A DNA stretch of 64,000 bases from CAYGDP01 sp964348665. GTDB lineage: Bacteria; Verrucomicrobiota; Verrucomicrobiia; Palsa-1439; CAYGDP01. Below are positions 8,639 to 17,647 of this stretch, one piece after another; within the stretch, counting starts at the first letter, position 1; every line of letters starts with the position of its first letter. The notes beneath the pieces were generated by a model. The model was not told where the DNA came from, searched no databases, and saw only the letters and a program-made list of their open reading frames with translations. Location: positions 4,104 to 68,103 of the forward strand of contig CAYGDP010000023.1 in assembly GCA_964348665.1 (NCBI GenBank), written 5' to 3'. The position numbers and the translations under genes were made by a program.

Positions 8639-10152
8639 ACAGGATGCAGCCGCGGCATTTTCGTGCCGACGGAGAATTTTTTTTCCGCCCAGCGGGAGAG
8701 ACCCACGAACGGCAGGCCAATCAACATGTACATCGCGGCCGCGAGAATTCCGATGCCGAGATAATCGTAATAGGTGGAAGCAAGTTGGCCGTAGACCTTG
8801 GTCAACTCGACCATCGTAATTACCGAGACGAGTGAGGAATCTTTCAACAATGAGATGAAATCGTTTGTCATTGGCGGAATGACCAGCCGCCCGGCTTGCG
8901 GGATGAGAATGTGGCGGAGCGCCTGCCCGTGGGTCATCCCCAGAGCCAGCGCGGCTTCGGTTTGGCCAATCGAGATGGAGTTCAGTCCCGCGCGATAGTT
9001 TTCGGCTTCGTAGGCAGCGTAATTCAGTCCGAGGCCGAGGATGGCGGCGGTGAACGGATCAAGTTTGATGCCGATATGCGGCAGGCCATAGAAGATGAGG
9101 TAGAGTTGAATCAGGAGCGGCGTGCCCCGAACGATCTCAATAAAGCCGATCGCCAGCCAGCGCCACGCGGGCGCGGCATAAAGCCGCAGGAGCGCAACGC
9201 CCAAGCCAATACTGACGGCGATGATCATAGCAATCAACGAGAGCGCGACCGTGATGACCGCGCCGCGCGCCAGCAATGGCAGATAGCTCAGGTATTGCCA
9301 GGCGCGATCCTGCCACGTGCGTTCTTTGCCGATTGCTGCAACGAACGCTTCGTACGCTGTTGGTTGCACCGTCGAAGGCGTCGCATCGCCGAGCGTCTCG
9401 GCCATCATTGCGGTCCACAAACCCCATTGCTCGTAGATCTCGCGGAGTTTTCCGCTCTTGGCCAGGCGCGCCAGCGCTCCATTGATTTCGCGCAACAGGT
9501 CTGGATCGCCTTTGCGCATCGCAATCCCATAGCTCATCCGACCGATGGGCGGCCCGACAAGTTTGAGCTTGGAATTCGGCTTGCCATAATAAATTGCGAT
9601 GGGTGAATCCATCAAGACCGCTTCCGTGCGGCCGAGCGCCAAATCCTCGTATGCGTTGATCTGCCCGTCGTTGCTGCTGATTTCGATGCCTTTGACCTCT
9701 TGCAGCATTCGCTCGGCGAGCGATCCTTTGAGCGTGCCGATTTTTTTGCCGATGCAATCGTTCAGCGTGGCGATGTCATTGGTCTCGCGGCGCACCGTGA
9801 GTTGCTGGAATGTCACGTAATAGGGATCGGTGAACGCAACGACCTCGGCGCGGTCGGGCGTGATCTCGAGGCCATTGACCACCACATCGTAATTGCCGCG
9901 ATCGAGCGCGGGGATGAGCCCGTCCCATTGTTGCTGCACGAACTCAGTTTTCACGCCGAGTTCCTTGCCGAGCGCCTCCATCAAATCCACTTCAAACCCA
10001 ATCACGCGCGTGGGATCGGCGGGGTCTTGAAAAACATACGGCGCGCCGCCCTCCGAGTCCGCCCCCCATCGCAAGACTGGCGGCGCGGCGACCGCGCGAC
10101 CGGCGAGCAATGAGTACGCGACGACTGCGAAACAAATGGATATTGTTTTCAT
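8635..10152 (-). CDS. Amino-acid ABC transporter: fused substrate-binding protein and permease
   Basis: Imports polar amino acids. The 505-residue protein begins with a signal sequence (MKTISICFAVVAYSLLAGRA) and a family-3 binding domain to about residue 250, with GFEVDLMEALGKEL and the ligand-pocket stretch GLEITPDR. After a linker comes a HisM/GlnP-type permease (about 290-500) with several membrane helices and the coupling loop EAALALGMTHGQALRHI. Fusion of both roles in one chain is known in GlnP-type importers. I chose ATG 10150-10152 because signal peptide and domain start there. It lies 4 bases after the ATPase gene, so one operon supplies a complete importer. Confidence 0.9.
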   Translation of the reverse strand: MKTISICFAVVAYSLLAGRAVAAPPVLRWGADSEGGAPYVFQDPADPTRVIGFEVDLMEALGKELGVKTEFVQQQWDGLIPALDRGNYDVVVNGLEITPDRAEVVAFTDPYYVTFQQLTVRRETNDIATLNDCIGKKIGTLKGSLAERMLQEVKGIEISSNDGQINAYEDLALGRTEAVLMDSPIAIYYGKPNSKLKLVGPPIGRMSYGIAMRKGDPDLLREINGALARLAKSGKLREIYEQWGLWTAMMAETLGDATPSTVQPTAYEAFVAAIGKERTWQDRAWQYLSYLPLLARGAVITVALSLIAMIIAVSIGLGVALLRLYAAPAWRWLAIGFIEIVRGTPLLIQLYLIFYGLPHIGIKLDPFTAAILGLGLNYAAYEAENYRAGLNSISIGQTEAALALGMTHGQALRHILIPQAGRLVIPPMTNDFISLLKDSSLVSVITMVELTKVYGQLASTYYDYLGIGILAAAMYMLIGLPFVGLSRWAEKKFSVGTKMPRLHPV

Positions 10153-10156
10153 GGAT

Positions 10157-10936
10157 TTAGAGGAAGTTTTTAAGGAAATTCCGAGTCCGCTCGTCGCGCG
10201 GCGCGGTGAACATCTGTTTGGGCGGAGCGCATTCCACCACGACACCACCCTCGATGAATACGATGCGGTCGGCAGCCTCGCGCGCAAACCGAATCTCGTG
10301 CGTCACGACCACTTGTGTCATGCCGTCTTCGGAAAGTTTTTTCATCACATCGAGCACCTCATCCACCAGTGACGGATCGAGCGCGCTGGTTGGTTCATCA
10401 TAGAGCATGACGCCCGGTTGCATTGCCAGCGACCGCGCGATGGCAGCCCGCTGCTGTTGCCCACCCGAAAGTTGCGATGGATAATGACTTTCGTGCGTCG
10501 AGAGCCCAACTTTCTTGAGCAGTTCACGCGCGGAGGCCTGTGCGTCCCCAAGCGGCTTCCGCTTAACAACGGTCGGTGCGATCGTGATGTTTTCCAGCAC
10601 GGTCAAGTGCGGGAAAAGATTGAACTGCTGAAAGACCATCCCGACGTGCGTGCGAAGCTGCTGAGCCTCTGCCGCGACGATTTGGCGATTATCGCCGTCG
10701 CGAGTGCGGTCAAGCGAGTATTGACCAATGATAATTTTGCCGTGGTCGGGGATTTCGAGACCGTTCAGGCAGCGCAGCAGTGTGGACTTGCCGCAGCCCG
10801 ACGGACCGATAAGCACCACCAACTCCCCTGGAGCGATTTGAAGATCGATACCGCGTAGAACCTGTGTGCCGAGGAATGCTTTGTGCAGGTCGCTGACGGC
10901 AATCGCAAAGTTGTCATTCACGTTGCGCCGAATCAA
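10157..10936 (-). CDS. Polar amino-acid ABC transporter ATP-binding protein (GlnQ-like)
   Basis: ATPase that powers the importer encoded immediately downstream (8635-10152). Walker A GPSGCGKST, Q-loop QQFNLFPHLT, signature LSGGQQQR, Walker B VMLYDEPTSALD and the H-loop THEI are all present, with the spacing of the GlnQ/HisP group. No ATG is available at the 5' end: TTG 10936 gives 259 residues, GTG 10921 gives 254, and neither has a clear ribosome-binding site. Function is certain in class; the exact start is not. Confidence 0.9.
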   Translation of the reverse strand: MIRRNVNDNFAIAVSDLHKAFLGTQVLRGIDLQIAPGELVVLIGPSGCGKSTLLRCLNGLEIPDHGKIIIGQYSLDRTRDGDNRQIVAAEAQQLRTHVGMVFQQFNLFPHLTVLENITIAPTVVKRKPLGDAQASARELLKKVGLSTHESHYPSQLSGGQQQRAAIARSLAMQPGVMLYDEPTSALDPSLVDEVLDVMKKLSEDGMTQVVVTHEIRFAREAADRIVFIEGGVVVECAPPKQMFTAPRDERTRNFLKNFL

Positions 10937-11172
10937 ACCACAATCGCGCGCGCTGTCGAGAAGTTTTTATTGGCCACGAAAAGATTTACCCGCCGTGAGG
11001 TTTGGCGGGCACAAAAAGCGAAAAACAGTTTTTTGTCTTTCACTGTTGAGCATGGCTATAATATCAGCGAGCAGCCGAGCGGTGGTCGCACGTCCAGCGG
11101 CTACTCGTTTTCCCGCACCGGCGGCGGTGATCCGATCCTGGATTTGAAATTTCAAATCTTAAATTTGAAATT
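10937..11172. other. Intergenic region with decayed sequence
   Basis: No gene is supported. It contains a 'GGCCACGAAAAG' repeat fragment near 10972, a copy of the helicase 3' end (11080-11125) and an AT-rich palindrome (11141-11175). The transporter operon promoter must lie in the first part, but I see no convincing -35/-10 pair. Confidence 0.5.
11080..11125 (+). pseudogene. Copy of the helicase gene's 3' end
   Basis: This stretch repeats bases 8588-8630 of the DEAD-box helicase gene with only a few differences over about 35 bases; in frame it would read GGRTSSGYSFS, as in the helicase tail. No other helicase sequence is recognisable upstream. It may be the last remnant of a second helicase gene or a duplicated tail. 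Confidence 0.5.
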
Positions 11173-11175
11173 TTA
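11141..11175. repeat. AT-rich palindromic element
   Basis: Alternating AAATTTCAAAT and ATTTGAAATTT units form near-perfect hairpins. A second copy (11401-11430) lies inside the coding sequence of the neighbouring four-helix-bundle gene. Confidence 0.7.
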
Positions 11176-11706
11176 AGCTTCGCGATCTTCATCTTCAACT
11201 GGTATCCCGCGTTTTGCCAGGCGCTTCCGCATCGTCTCTTCATTGATCGCCTTAAATTTTTGGGTGAATGCCGCCGCGCTTTTCATTTGCTCGTCCACGC
11301 GACGGGATTTTTCGTTGAGATACCGGTGGCCGGTGACCTCGGAATTTTGGAGGCTGTCCGCCCAAGCGTGAAGCTGGCGCGAGCAACTCTCGGCGATGGA
11401 TTTCAAATTTGATATTTCAGATTTGAAATTCGCGAAGCGTCCGCGCCGCTCCAAAAAGCAGAGCATCGAACGCACTTCGCCTGCTGACCCGCGCGCGATG
11501 TAAAGGAACGTCAGCAGTTCTTGCGTTGTCCCCCGCTCAAATCCTTCGGCGATATTGTTGGAGACTGACAGGGATGCTCGTTCGATCTGGTCGCGCAGCG
11601 AGTAGCTGCTTTTCCAGCGCGAGTCCTCGGTCATGTCATACACATCCTCGGCAAGGCGGATCGCTTCTTTCCAGACGGGCAAATCTTCAAATCGTTCATA
11701 GGTCAT
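11173..11706 (-). CDS. Four-helix-bundle protein (S23/IVP family)
   Basis: The 177-residue protein has the family's features: FEDLPVWKEAIRLAEDVY at the start, SLRDQIERASLSVSNNIAEG, and ELLTFLYIARGSAGEVRS. Relatives are encoded within 23S rRNA intervening sequences or free-standing, and form pentameric helical bundles; their job is unknown. The region around residues 92-103 (FKSEISNLKS) is encoded by an inserted copy of the AT-rich palindrome, which keeps the frame. The C-terminal 50 residues are basic and rich in Lys/Glu and are not typical. Free-standing gene; not linked to an rRNA gene here. Confidence 0.85.
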   Translation of the reverse strand: MTYERFEDLPVWKEAIRLAEDVYDMTEDSRWKSSYSLRDQIERASLSVSNNIAEGFERGTTQELLTFLYIARGSAGEVRSMLCFLERRGRFANFKSEISNLKSIAESCSRQLHAWADSLQNSEVTGHRYLNEKSRRVDEQMKSAAAFTQKFKAINEETMRKRLAKRGIPVEDEDREA

Positions 11707-11775
11707 GACACGACTCTGAGAGGTACTGTCCTTAATTTTAAATCAATTCCCACTGCGTTTTAATTTTAAAATCCG

Positions 11776-12282
11776 TCAACCATTCATGAATGTTTTGATG
11801 TCCTCGATATAGTCTTTTAGCCGTTGGTCTCGGCTATAACCGAGTCGTTCGCAAATTGCGTCATCAATTTCATCCAAGGCTCGGAGTAATCTGTAAACTT
11901 TGAGCGAGGCCTCCTTCAGTAATTCGATCGCTTTCAATTCACCATCTTGGGAGTATAGGAACTTTGCATTCTCAACGAGAGAGTGGTGCGCGATCCAGTT
12001 GCGGGCTTTGCGAGCGTCCTCGATAAGCACTTCGAATTCGCTCACGGGTAGAGCCGACTTGAACTGTGGAATTAACTTGCCAAGATTCTGCTTAAGCCGT
12101 TTCTCCATGGCATCTTCATATGTCACGTTGAAATTTTTGTTTCGCGGTCGCTTCCCAGTTAGCATCTCCCACATCGTTGTAATGCGAGCCATTTGCTTCT
12201 CAACGAGCTGACACAGATAAATGCTCGTGCCGAGCATGTAAAACGCACCCCGAGGCTCTGTATGAAGTTTTGGAAGTTGCAT
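11776..12282 (-). CDS. HEPN-like helical protein downstream of gyrA
   Basis: A 168-residue, mostly helical protein starting at ATG 12282, 20 bases after gyrA in the same direction. Around residue 98 it contains KARNWIAHHSL, which fits the R-N-x3-H pattern of HEPN-domain RNases. A longer frame into gyrA exists but lacks sense. HEPN proteins are often toxins or RNA-cleaving defence factors, but no antitoxin or nucleotidyltransferase partner is beside it, and the motif alone is weak evidence. It could equally be a non-catalytic member. The gene appears inserted between gyrA and the four-helix-bundle gene. Confidence 0.6.
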   Translation of the reverse strand: MQLPKLHTEPRGAFYMLGTSIYLCQLVEKQMARITTMWEMLTGKRPRNKNFNVTYEDAMEKRLKQNLGKLIPQFKSALPVSEFEVLIEDARKARNWIAHHSLVENAKFLYSQDGELKAIELLKEASLKVYRLLRALDEIDDAICERLGYSRDQRLKDYIEDIKTFMNG

Positions 12283-12301
12283 AGGTTTCCGCCGATTGCG
12301 T

Positions 12302-14782
12302 TTACTTCTTCCCTTCCGTTGCCTTCCCCGTCTCAACCGTCTCCGCCTTCTCCTCATCCTCATCGCTGACGACGCGGGCGAGGGCGACCAATTTGTCTTT
12401 GCCATCGAGGCGCACGAGGCGGACCCCTTGGGTGTTGCGGCCGGCTTCGCGGATGTCCGCAACGGGAGTGCGGATCATCTGGCCGTCACTGGTGATGAGC
12501 ATGACTTGGTCGGTATCGGTGACGGTGATCGCACCCGCAACGCGACCGGTTTTGTCCGTGGTTTTCATGGTGATGATGCCTTTGCCGCCACGGGATTGTT
12601 TGCGGTATTCGTCGAAGGCAGTGCGTTTGCCGACACCGCTTTCGCCAGCGACGAGTAGAGTGGCCTTGGGACTGACGATTTCGATGGCTACGAGCTGATC
12701 GCCTTTGTCGAGGTCCATTCCCCAGACACCGACCGTGGCTCGACCTTGGTCGCGCATTTGATCTTCATGGAATCGGATGCTTTGACCGTTGCGACTGACC
12801 AATACGATTTCGTCTTTGCCGTTGGTGAGACGGACGCCGAGGAGTGTATCTCCCTTTTCGATGTTGATGGCGACGATGCCGCCTTTGCGGGTGTTGGCAA
12901 ATTCGCCGAGGTTGGTTTTCTTGATGATGCCGGTGCGAGTGGCGAACACGACGAATTGATCGGCTTTGAATTCACCGATACGAAGGCAGGCGGCGATTTT
13001 CTCGTCCGGCTTGAGCGCAAGCAGATTGGCGATTCCTTTACCTTTGGCGGCGCGCCCGGCTTCGGGGATTTCGTACACTTTTTCGGCGTACACACGTCCG
13101 TTGCTGGTAAAGAAAAGGAGTTCGTCGTGGGTGCTGGCGGTAAAGAGTTGTTCCACGAAATCTTCTTCACGTTGTTCCATGCCGATGACGCCTTTTCCTC
13201 CGCGACGTTGCGAACGGTAGGCGCTGACGGCGGTGCGCTTGATGAAACCAGCATGGCTGATGGTAATGATAGCGGCTTCTTTGGCGATGAGGTCTTCGAT
13301 GGACATCTCGCCTTCTTCGGCGACGATGTCGCTGCGGCGTTTGTCGCCATGTTTTTCCTTCACGATGGTCAGCTCGTCTTTGATGAGCGCGAAGATCTTT
13401 TTCTCGCTGGCCAGGAGGGCGCGGAGTTCTTCGATCCGCTTGATGACGGCCAGATATTCCTCTTCGATCTTTTCTCGCTCCAGGCCGGTAAGCTGGTAAA
13501 GGCGCATTTCGAGGATGGCATCGGTCTGGCGCTCGGAAAGCTTGTATTTCGCCATCAACTTTTCTTTGGCTTCGGCGCGGTTGGCGGCTTTGCGGATGAT
13601 TTTGACGAAGTCATCGAGGTTATCGAGGGCGATCTTGAAGCCTTCGAGGATGTGGGCGCGATCTTCCGCCTTCTGCAACTCGAACTTCGCGCGGCGCACA
13701 ACAACTTCATGGCGATGATCAATGTAACACTGGAGCATCTCCTTGATGTTCATCAGCCGCGGTCGGTTGCGGTCGAGCGCGAGGAGGGTGACGCCAAAAC
13801 TGTCTTCGAGTTGTGTGCGTTTGTAGAGATTGTTGATGATGACTTTGGGAATGGCGTCACGCTTCAGCTCGATCACAACGCGCATGCCTTCTTTGTCGGA
13901 CTCGTCGCGGATGTCGCTGATGCCATCGAGGGCGCGGTCGTTGACCAAGCCGGCGATTTTCTCGATGAGAAGCGCCTTGTTGACATTGAAGGGAATTTCG
14001 CTAATGACGATTTGCTGCTTGCCGCCTTTCATTTCCTCGACGCCCAGGCGTCCGCGCATCTTGATGGAGCCACGCCCCGTCTCAAAGTAGTCCTTGATGC
14101 CGCCCTTGCCGCAGATGAGACCGCCAGTGGGAAAGTCAGGGCCTTTAATAATCTTGCTTAGGTCTTTGATGGTGACATCGGGGTCGTCAATCATCGCGAA
14201 GAGGCCGTCAATGATTTCGGATAAATTGTGCGGCGGGATGTTCGTGGCCATGCCGACGGCGATGCCGGTGCTGCCGTTGCAGATAAGATTCGGGAAACCT
14301 GCGGGAAAAATCTTCGGTTCCGTGCGCGATTCATCGTAATTGGGAACAAAATCTACCGTGTCCTTGTCGAGGTCGGCCAAGAGCAGCACGGCCAGCGGCG
14401 TAAGGCGCGCTTCCGTATAACGCATTGCTGCAGGAGGATCGCCGTCCACCGAGCCAAAATTGCCCTGCCCATCCACGAGCGGGTAACGCATCGAAAAATC
14501 CTGCGCCATATGGACAAGCGTGGGGTAGATGACCTGTTCGCCGTGCGGATGATAATTTCCCGACGTATCGCCAGCGATCTTGGCGCATTTGCGGTGCGGA
14601 CGATTGGGTTGCAAGCCAAGCTCGTGCATCGCGTAAAGGATGCGGCGCTGGGAAGGTTTTAGGCCATCGCGCGCGTCGGGCAGAGCGCGGGAGATGATGA
14701 CGCTCATCGAATAATCGAGGAACGACGTCTTCATCTCCTCGGCGACGTTAATGGGATCAACTTTTTCGTTTTGGGTATACAT
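12302..14782 (-). CDS. gyrA: DNA gyrase subunit A
   Basis: Breaks and rejoins DNA to introduce negative supercoils together with GyrB. The 826-residue protein has the N-terminal breakage-reunion domain, with catalytic Tyr122 in AAMRYTEARL, and a C-terminal beta-pinwheel with the GyrA box QRRGGKG (plus SRGGKG later), which marks gyrase rather than topoisomerase IV. The quinolone-determining helix reads HPHGEQVIYPTL: residues that align to Escherichia coli Ser83 and Asp87 are Gln and Pro, with numbering unchanged. The C-terminal tail is short and charged. gyrB lies 60 bases upstream in the same direction. Confidence 0.97.
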   Translation of the reverse strand: MYTQNEKVDPINVAEEMKTSFLDYSMSVIISRALPDARDGLKPSQRRILYAMHELGLQPNRPHRKCAKIAGDTSGNYHPHGEQVIYPTLVHMAQDFSMRYPLVDGQGNFGSVDGDPPAAMRYTEARLTPLAVLLLADLDKDTVDFVPNYDESRTEPKIFPAGFPNLICNGSTGIAVGMATNIPPHNLSEIIDGLFAMIDDPDVTIKDLSKIIKGPDFPTGGLICGKGGIKDYFETGRGSIKMRGRLGVEEMKGGKQQIVISEIPFNVNKALLIEKIAGLVNDRALDGISDIRDESDKEGMRVVIELKRDAIPKVIINNLYKRTQLEDSFGVTLLALDRNRPRLMNIKEMLQCYIDHRHEVVVRRAKFELQKAEDRAHILEGFKIALDNLDDFVKIIRKAANRAEAKEKLMAKYKLSERQTDAILEMRLYQLTGLEREKIEEEYLAVIKRIEELRALLASEKKIFALIKDELTIVKEKHGDKRRSDIVAEEGEMSIEDLIAKEAAIITISHAGFIKRTAVSAYRSQRRGGKGVIGMEQREEDFVEQLFTASTHDELLFFTSNGRVYAEKVYEIPEAGRAAKGKGIANLLALKPDEKIAACLRIGEFKADQFVVFATRTGIIKKTNLGEFANTRKGGIVAINIEKGDTLLGVRLTNGKDEIVLVSRNGQSIRFHEDQMRDQGRATVGVWGMDLDKGDQLVAIEIVSPKATLLVAGESGVGKRTAFDEYRKQSRGGKGIITMKTTDKTGRVAGAITVTDTDQVMLITSDGQMIRTPVADIREAGRNTQGVRLVRLDGKDKLVALARVVSDEDEEKAETVETGKATEGKK

Positions 14783-14842
14783 GCTTCCGCTCGTTGAATG
14801 GTTTAAAGGTTAAAACGTTACATCGGGTAGGTGTGTGGATGC

Positions 14843-17413
14843 TTACACATCGAGGTTGCGCACGTTGAGGGCATTTTCTTCGATGAAGCGACGGCGCGGC
14901 TCGACTTCGTCACCCATGAGGACGCTGAAAATGCTTTCGGCCTCGGCGGCATCCGTCAGCTCGACCTTGAGCATCTTACGTTTTTCGGGATCAAGCGTGG
15001 TTTCCCAGAGTTGCACGGGATTCATTTCACCCAAGCCTTTGTAGCGTTGGATGGTCATGCCTTTGCGGCCGATCGTCTTGATCTGCTCCAAAATTTCGGG
15101 CACGGCGAAGATCGGGATTTTTGTTTCACCTTCCTGCAATTCGAAGAGCGGCTTAGGCTCTTTTTCCTTGTCATCGGACTTGGTCAGAGAAACGCGGTAT
15201 TGCTCAATGGGAAGACCTTTGCGTTCGAGAGTGTTGAGAACTTTTGTGATCTCGATGGACTCGAACAACTCGTAATGCTTGGCGCGCAGTTTTTCGGCGT
15301 CCGTTTCGCTTGCGACTTCGTCGGCATCGGCGATAACGCCCTGTTTTTCGAGGCGATCGAGCATTTTACTCAGCTCCTTGTCGTCGTGGGCAAACGAAAT
15401 CTCGGGCTGACGACCTTTCGCGACGACGCGGACAAGATAGTGTGGCAGAGCGCCACTCTTTTCGCCGCGCGCGGCGAGAAAATCGGTAAAGTTGACGCCG
15501 CGACGGCGAATGCTTTGGGCTAGGCGATCCAACTCCGCGAGCGATTCAAGGATCTCAACCAGCGGTTTGCCAGTGAATTCTTTTTTGTCCTTGAGCCGCA
15601 CCAACGTAGCGTCATCGGTGCCCAGCTCGATGAGCATTCGATTGAGTTGCTCGTCGCTATCCACATATTCCTCGCGCTTCTTGCGGGTGATTTTATAAAG
15701 CGGCGGTTGAGCGATGTAGATGTGACCTTTTTCCACCAACTCGGGCATTTTGCGGAAGAAAAAGGTAAGTAGCAACGTGCGGATATGGGCCCCGTCCACG
15801 TCGGCATCGGTCATGATCACGATCCGATGGTAGCGCAAGCGGCTGATATCAAAGCTGCCTTTGTCGGCCTTCGGTTTTTCTGTCTCCGTGCCCTCCGTCT
15901 GCTCGCCCATTTTCTTTTCTTTGCCATTCTCTTCGCCGTTGGTGCTGCTCCGGCCGATACCGGTCCCAATGGCGGTGATCATCGTGCGGATTTCTTCGTT
16001 GTTGAGAACTTTGTGGTCCTGTGCCTTTTCGACGTTGATGAGTTTGCCGCGGATGGGAAGGATGGCTTGGAACCGGCGATCGCGGCCTTGCTTGGCGCTG
16101 CCACCGGCGCTGTCGCCCTCGACAATGTACAGTTCACATAACTGCGGGTCGCGCTCGCTGCAATCGGCAAGTTTTCCGGGGAGACCGCCCCCGACGAGCG
16201 CGCCTTTGCGGATGGTGTCGCGGGCTTTGCGAGCTGCTTCGCGAGCCTTCGCTGCGACCAGCGCCTTGTCAATGACGCGCCGCGCGATGGGCGGATTTTT
16301 CTCGAGAAAATCGCCAAGCCCATCGTTGACGATGCTGGAGACGATACCTTCCACTTCACCATTGCCGAGTTTGGTTTTGGTTTGGCCTTCGAATTGCGGC
16401 TGCGGGACTTTGACGCTGATGACAGCGGTGAGACCTTCGCGAAGATCGTCTCCCGTGATCTGGGGGTCTTTTTCTTTGATGAGTTCGTGCGACTTCGCGT
16501 AAAAATTCAGCGTCCGCGTCAACGCCGTGCGGAAGCCGACGAGGTGCGTGCCGCCCTCGATGGTATTGATGTTGTTGGCGTAACTGAAGACGTTTTCGTT
16601 GTAGCCGTCGTTGTATTGAATCGCGACCTCGGCCTCGATGCCGTCCTTGGATCTGTTGACGTAGATCGGTTTGTGAAGCGATTGCTTGCTGCGGTTGAGA
16701 TGCTGGACGAACTCGACGAGTCCGCCGTTGTATTTGAACGTCTCACTCTTGCCTTTGCCGCGTTCGTCGGTCAGCGTGATTTCGATGCTCTTGTTGAGAA
16801 ATGCAAGCTCGCGGAGGCGATTGGCCAGCGTATCGAAGTTGAAATCAATTTTCTCAAAAATTTCTTTATCGGGTTTGAATGTGATCGTCGTGCCCGTGCC
16901 GCGCGCTTTGCCGATCTTGTTCAGTTTCTTCGTTGTCTTGCCGCGCTCGAACCCCATGTGCCAGACCGCCCCATCGCGACGAACCTCGGCTTCCAGCCAC
17001 TCGCTCAGCGCGTTTACGCAGGTTACGCCAACACCATGCAAACCGCCGCTGACTTGATACGATTTTTTGTCGAATTTGCCGCCCGCGTGCAATATCGTTA
17101 GAACGACTTCCAGCGCGGGTTTCTTTTCCGTCTTGTGCATATCCACGGGAATCCCGCGGCCATCGTCCTCGACCGAACAAGAACCATCGGCATGGATGGC
17201 CACGACGATTTTTTTGCAATGCCCGGCCAGCGCTTCGTCTATGGAATTGTCCACCGTCTCGTAAACGAGGTGATGAAGTCCGCGCGTGCCCGTGTCGCCG
17301 ATGTACATTGCGGGACGTTTGCGCACCGCGTCAATACCTTCCAATACTGTAATTTTATCTGCGCCGTACGACTTGGACGAACTCTTGGGTGTAGCATCTT
17401 CTTTTTTTGCCAT
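14843..17413 (-). CDS. gyrB: DNA gyrase subunit B
   Basis: ATPase subunit of gyrase, 856 residues. The GHKL ATP site shows VDNSIDEALAGHC, DDGRGIPVD and GGLHGVGVTCVNALS. The TOPRIM domain carries EGDSAGGSAKQGRDRR and the metal-binding DADVDGAHIRTLLL. A charged, low-complexity insert (about residues 494-522, rich in Glu, Lys and Gly) sits just before the second TOPRIM motif. The C-terminal IQRYKGLGEMNP is standard. A possible promoter lies at 17443-17448 and the gene is first of gyrB-gyrA. It is divergent from the arsR gene. Confidence 0.97.
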   Translation of the reverse strand: MAKKEDATPKSSSKSYGADKITVLEGIDAVRKRPAMYIGDTGTRGLHHLVYETVDNSIDEALAGHCKKIVVAIHADGSCSVEDDGRGIPVDMHKTEKKPALEVVLTILHAGGKFDKKSYQVSGGLHGVGVTCVNALSEWLEAEVRRDGAVWHMGFERGKTTKKLNKIGKARGTGTTITFKPDKEIFEKIDFNFDTLANRLRELAFLNKSIEITLTDERGKGKSETFKYNGGLVEFVQHLNRSKQSLHKPIYVNRSKDGIEAEVAIQYNDGYNENVFSYANNINTIEGGTHLVGFRTALTRTLNFYAKSHELIKEKDPQITGDDLREGLTAVISVKVPQPQFEGQTKTKLGNGEVEGIVSSIVNDGLGDFLEKNPPIARRVIDKALVAAKAREAARKARDTIRKGALVGGGLPGKLADCSERDPQLCELYIVEGDSAGGSAKQGRDRRFQAILPIRGKLINVEKAQDHKVLNNEEIRTMITAIGTGIGRSSTNGEENGKEKKMGEQTEGTETEKPKADKGSFDISRLRYHRIVIMTDADVDGAHIRTLLLTFFFRKMPELVEKGHIYIAQPPLYKITRKKREEYVDSDEQLNRMLIELGTDDATLVRLKDKKEFTGKPLVEILESLAELDRLAQSIRRRGVNFTDFLAARGEKSGALPHYLVRVVAKGRQPEISFAHDDKELSKMLDRLEKQGVIADADEVASETDAEKLRAKHYELFESIEITKVLNTLERKGLPIEQYRVSLTKSDDKEKEPKPLFELQEGETKIPIFAVPEILEQIKTIGRKGMTIQRYKGLGEMNPVQLWETTLDPEKRKMLKVELTDAAEAESIFSVLMGDEVEPRRRFIEENALNVRNLDV

Positions 17414-17442
17414 GGCATTCTCGGATCGATTTTGCGCCTATG

Positions 17443-17470
17443 AGTATACATTTTTCGGCCAAAAACACAA
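17443..17470 (-). promoter_or_regulatory. Possible gyrB promoter
   Basis: On the minus strand TATACT (17443-17448) is preceded after 16 bases by TTGTGT (17465-17470), about 30 bases upstream of the gyrB ATG. The -10 is good and the -35 poor. Confidence 0.35.
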
Positions 17471-17582
17471 CATTTTTCTCGAGTGTAAGTGCCTCGAAAT
17501 CCACAAGATATGGGGTACTGGCGGCATCGAAGCGCGATTAGTTGAGGGTTGTGGAAAAGGTATCGAGCGCGAAATGGAGAGC

Positions 17583-17610
17583 TTGACAAACCTCCGATTT
17601 CAGCTATAAG
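17583..17610 (+). promoter_or_regulatory. Sigma-70-type promoter of the ArsR-family gene
   Basis: TTGACA (17583-17588), a 16-base spacer and TATAAG (17605-17610). It is directly followed by a perfect palindrome at 17615-17630. Confidence 0.65.
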
Positions 17611-17614
17611 ACAA

Positions 17615-17630
17615 GTATATGCGCATATAC
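17615..17630. promoter_or_regulatory. Palindromic operator, probably bound by the ArsR regulator
   Basis: GTATATGCGCATATAC is a perfect 16-base inverted repeat starting 4 bases after the -10 box and 17 bases before the start codon of the ArsR gene. The position implies repression of its own promoter. Binding by this regulator is inferred. Confidence 0.7.
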
Positions 17631-17647
17631 ATTTTAAACTCTTGCAC

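Noticed and set aside
12746..14161. Long open frame (471 codons) on the plus strand opposite gyrA.
   Set aside because: It is the antisense of a confident gyrA gene, with a composition typical of a mirrored frame and no recognisable domain.
17414..17647. Replication origin between gyrB and arsR.
   Set aside because: Sequences such as GTTGTGGAAAAGG are only loosely like DnaA boxes, and no cluster, dnaA or dnaN gene is present.
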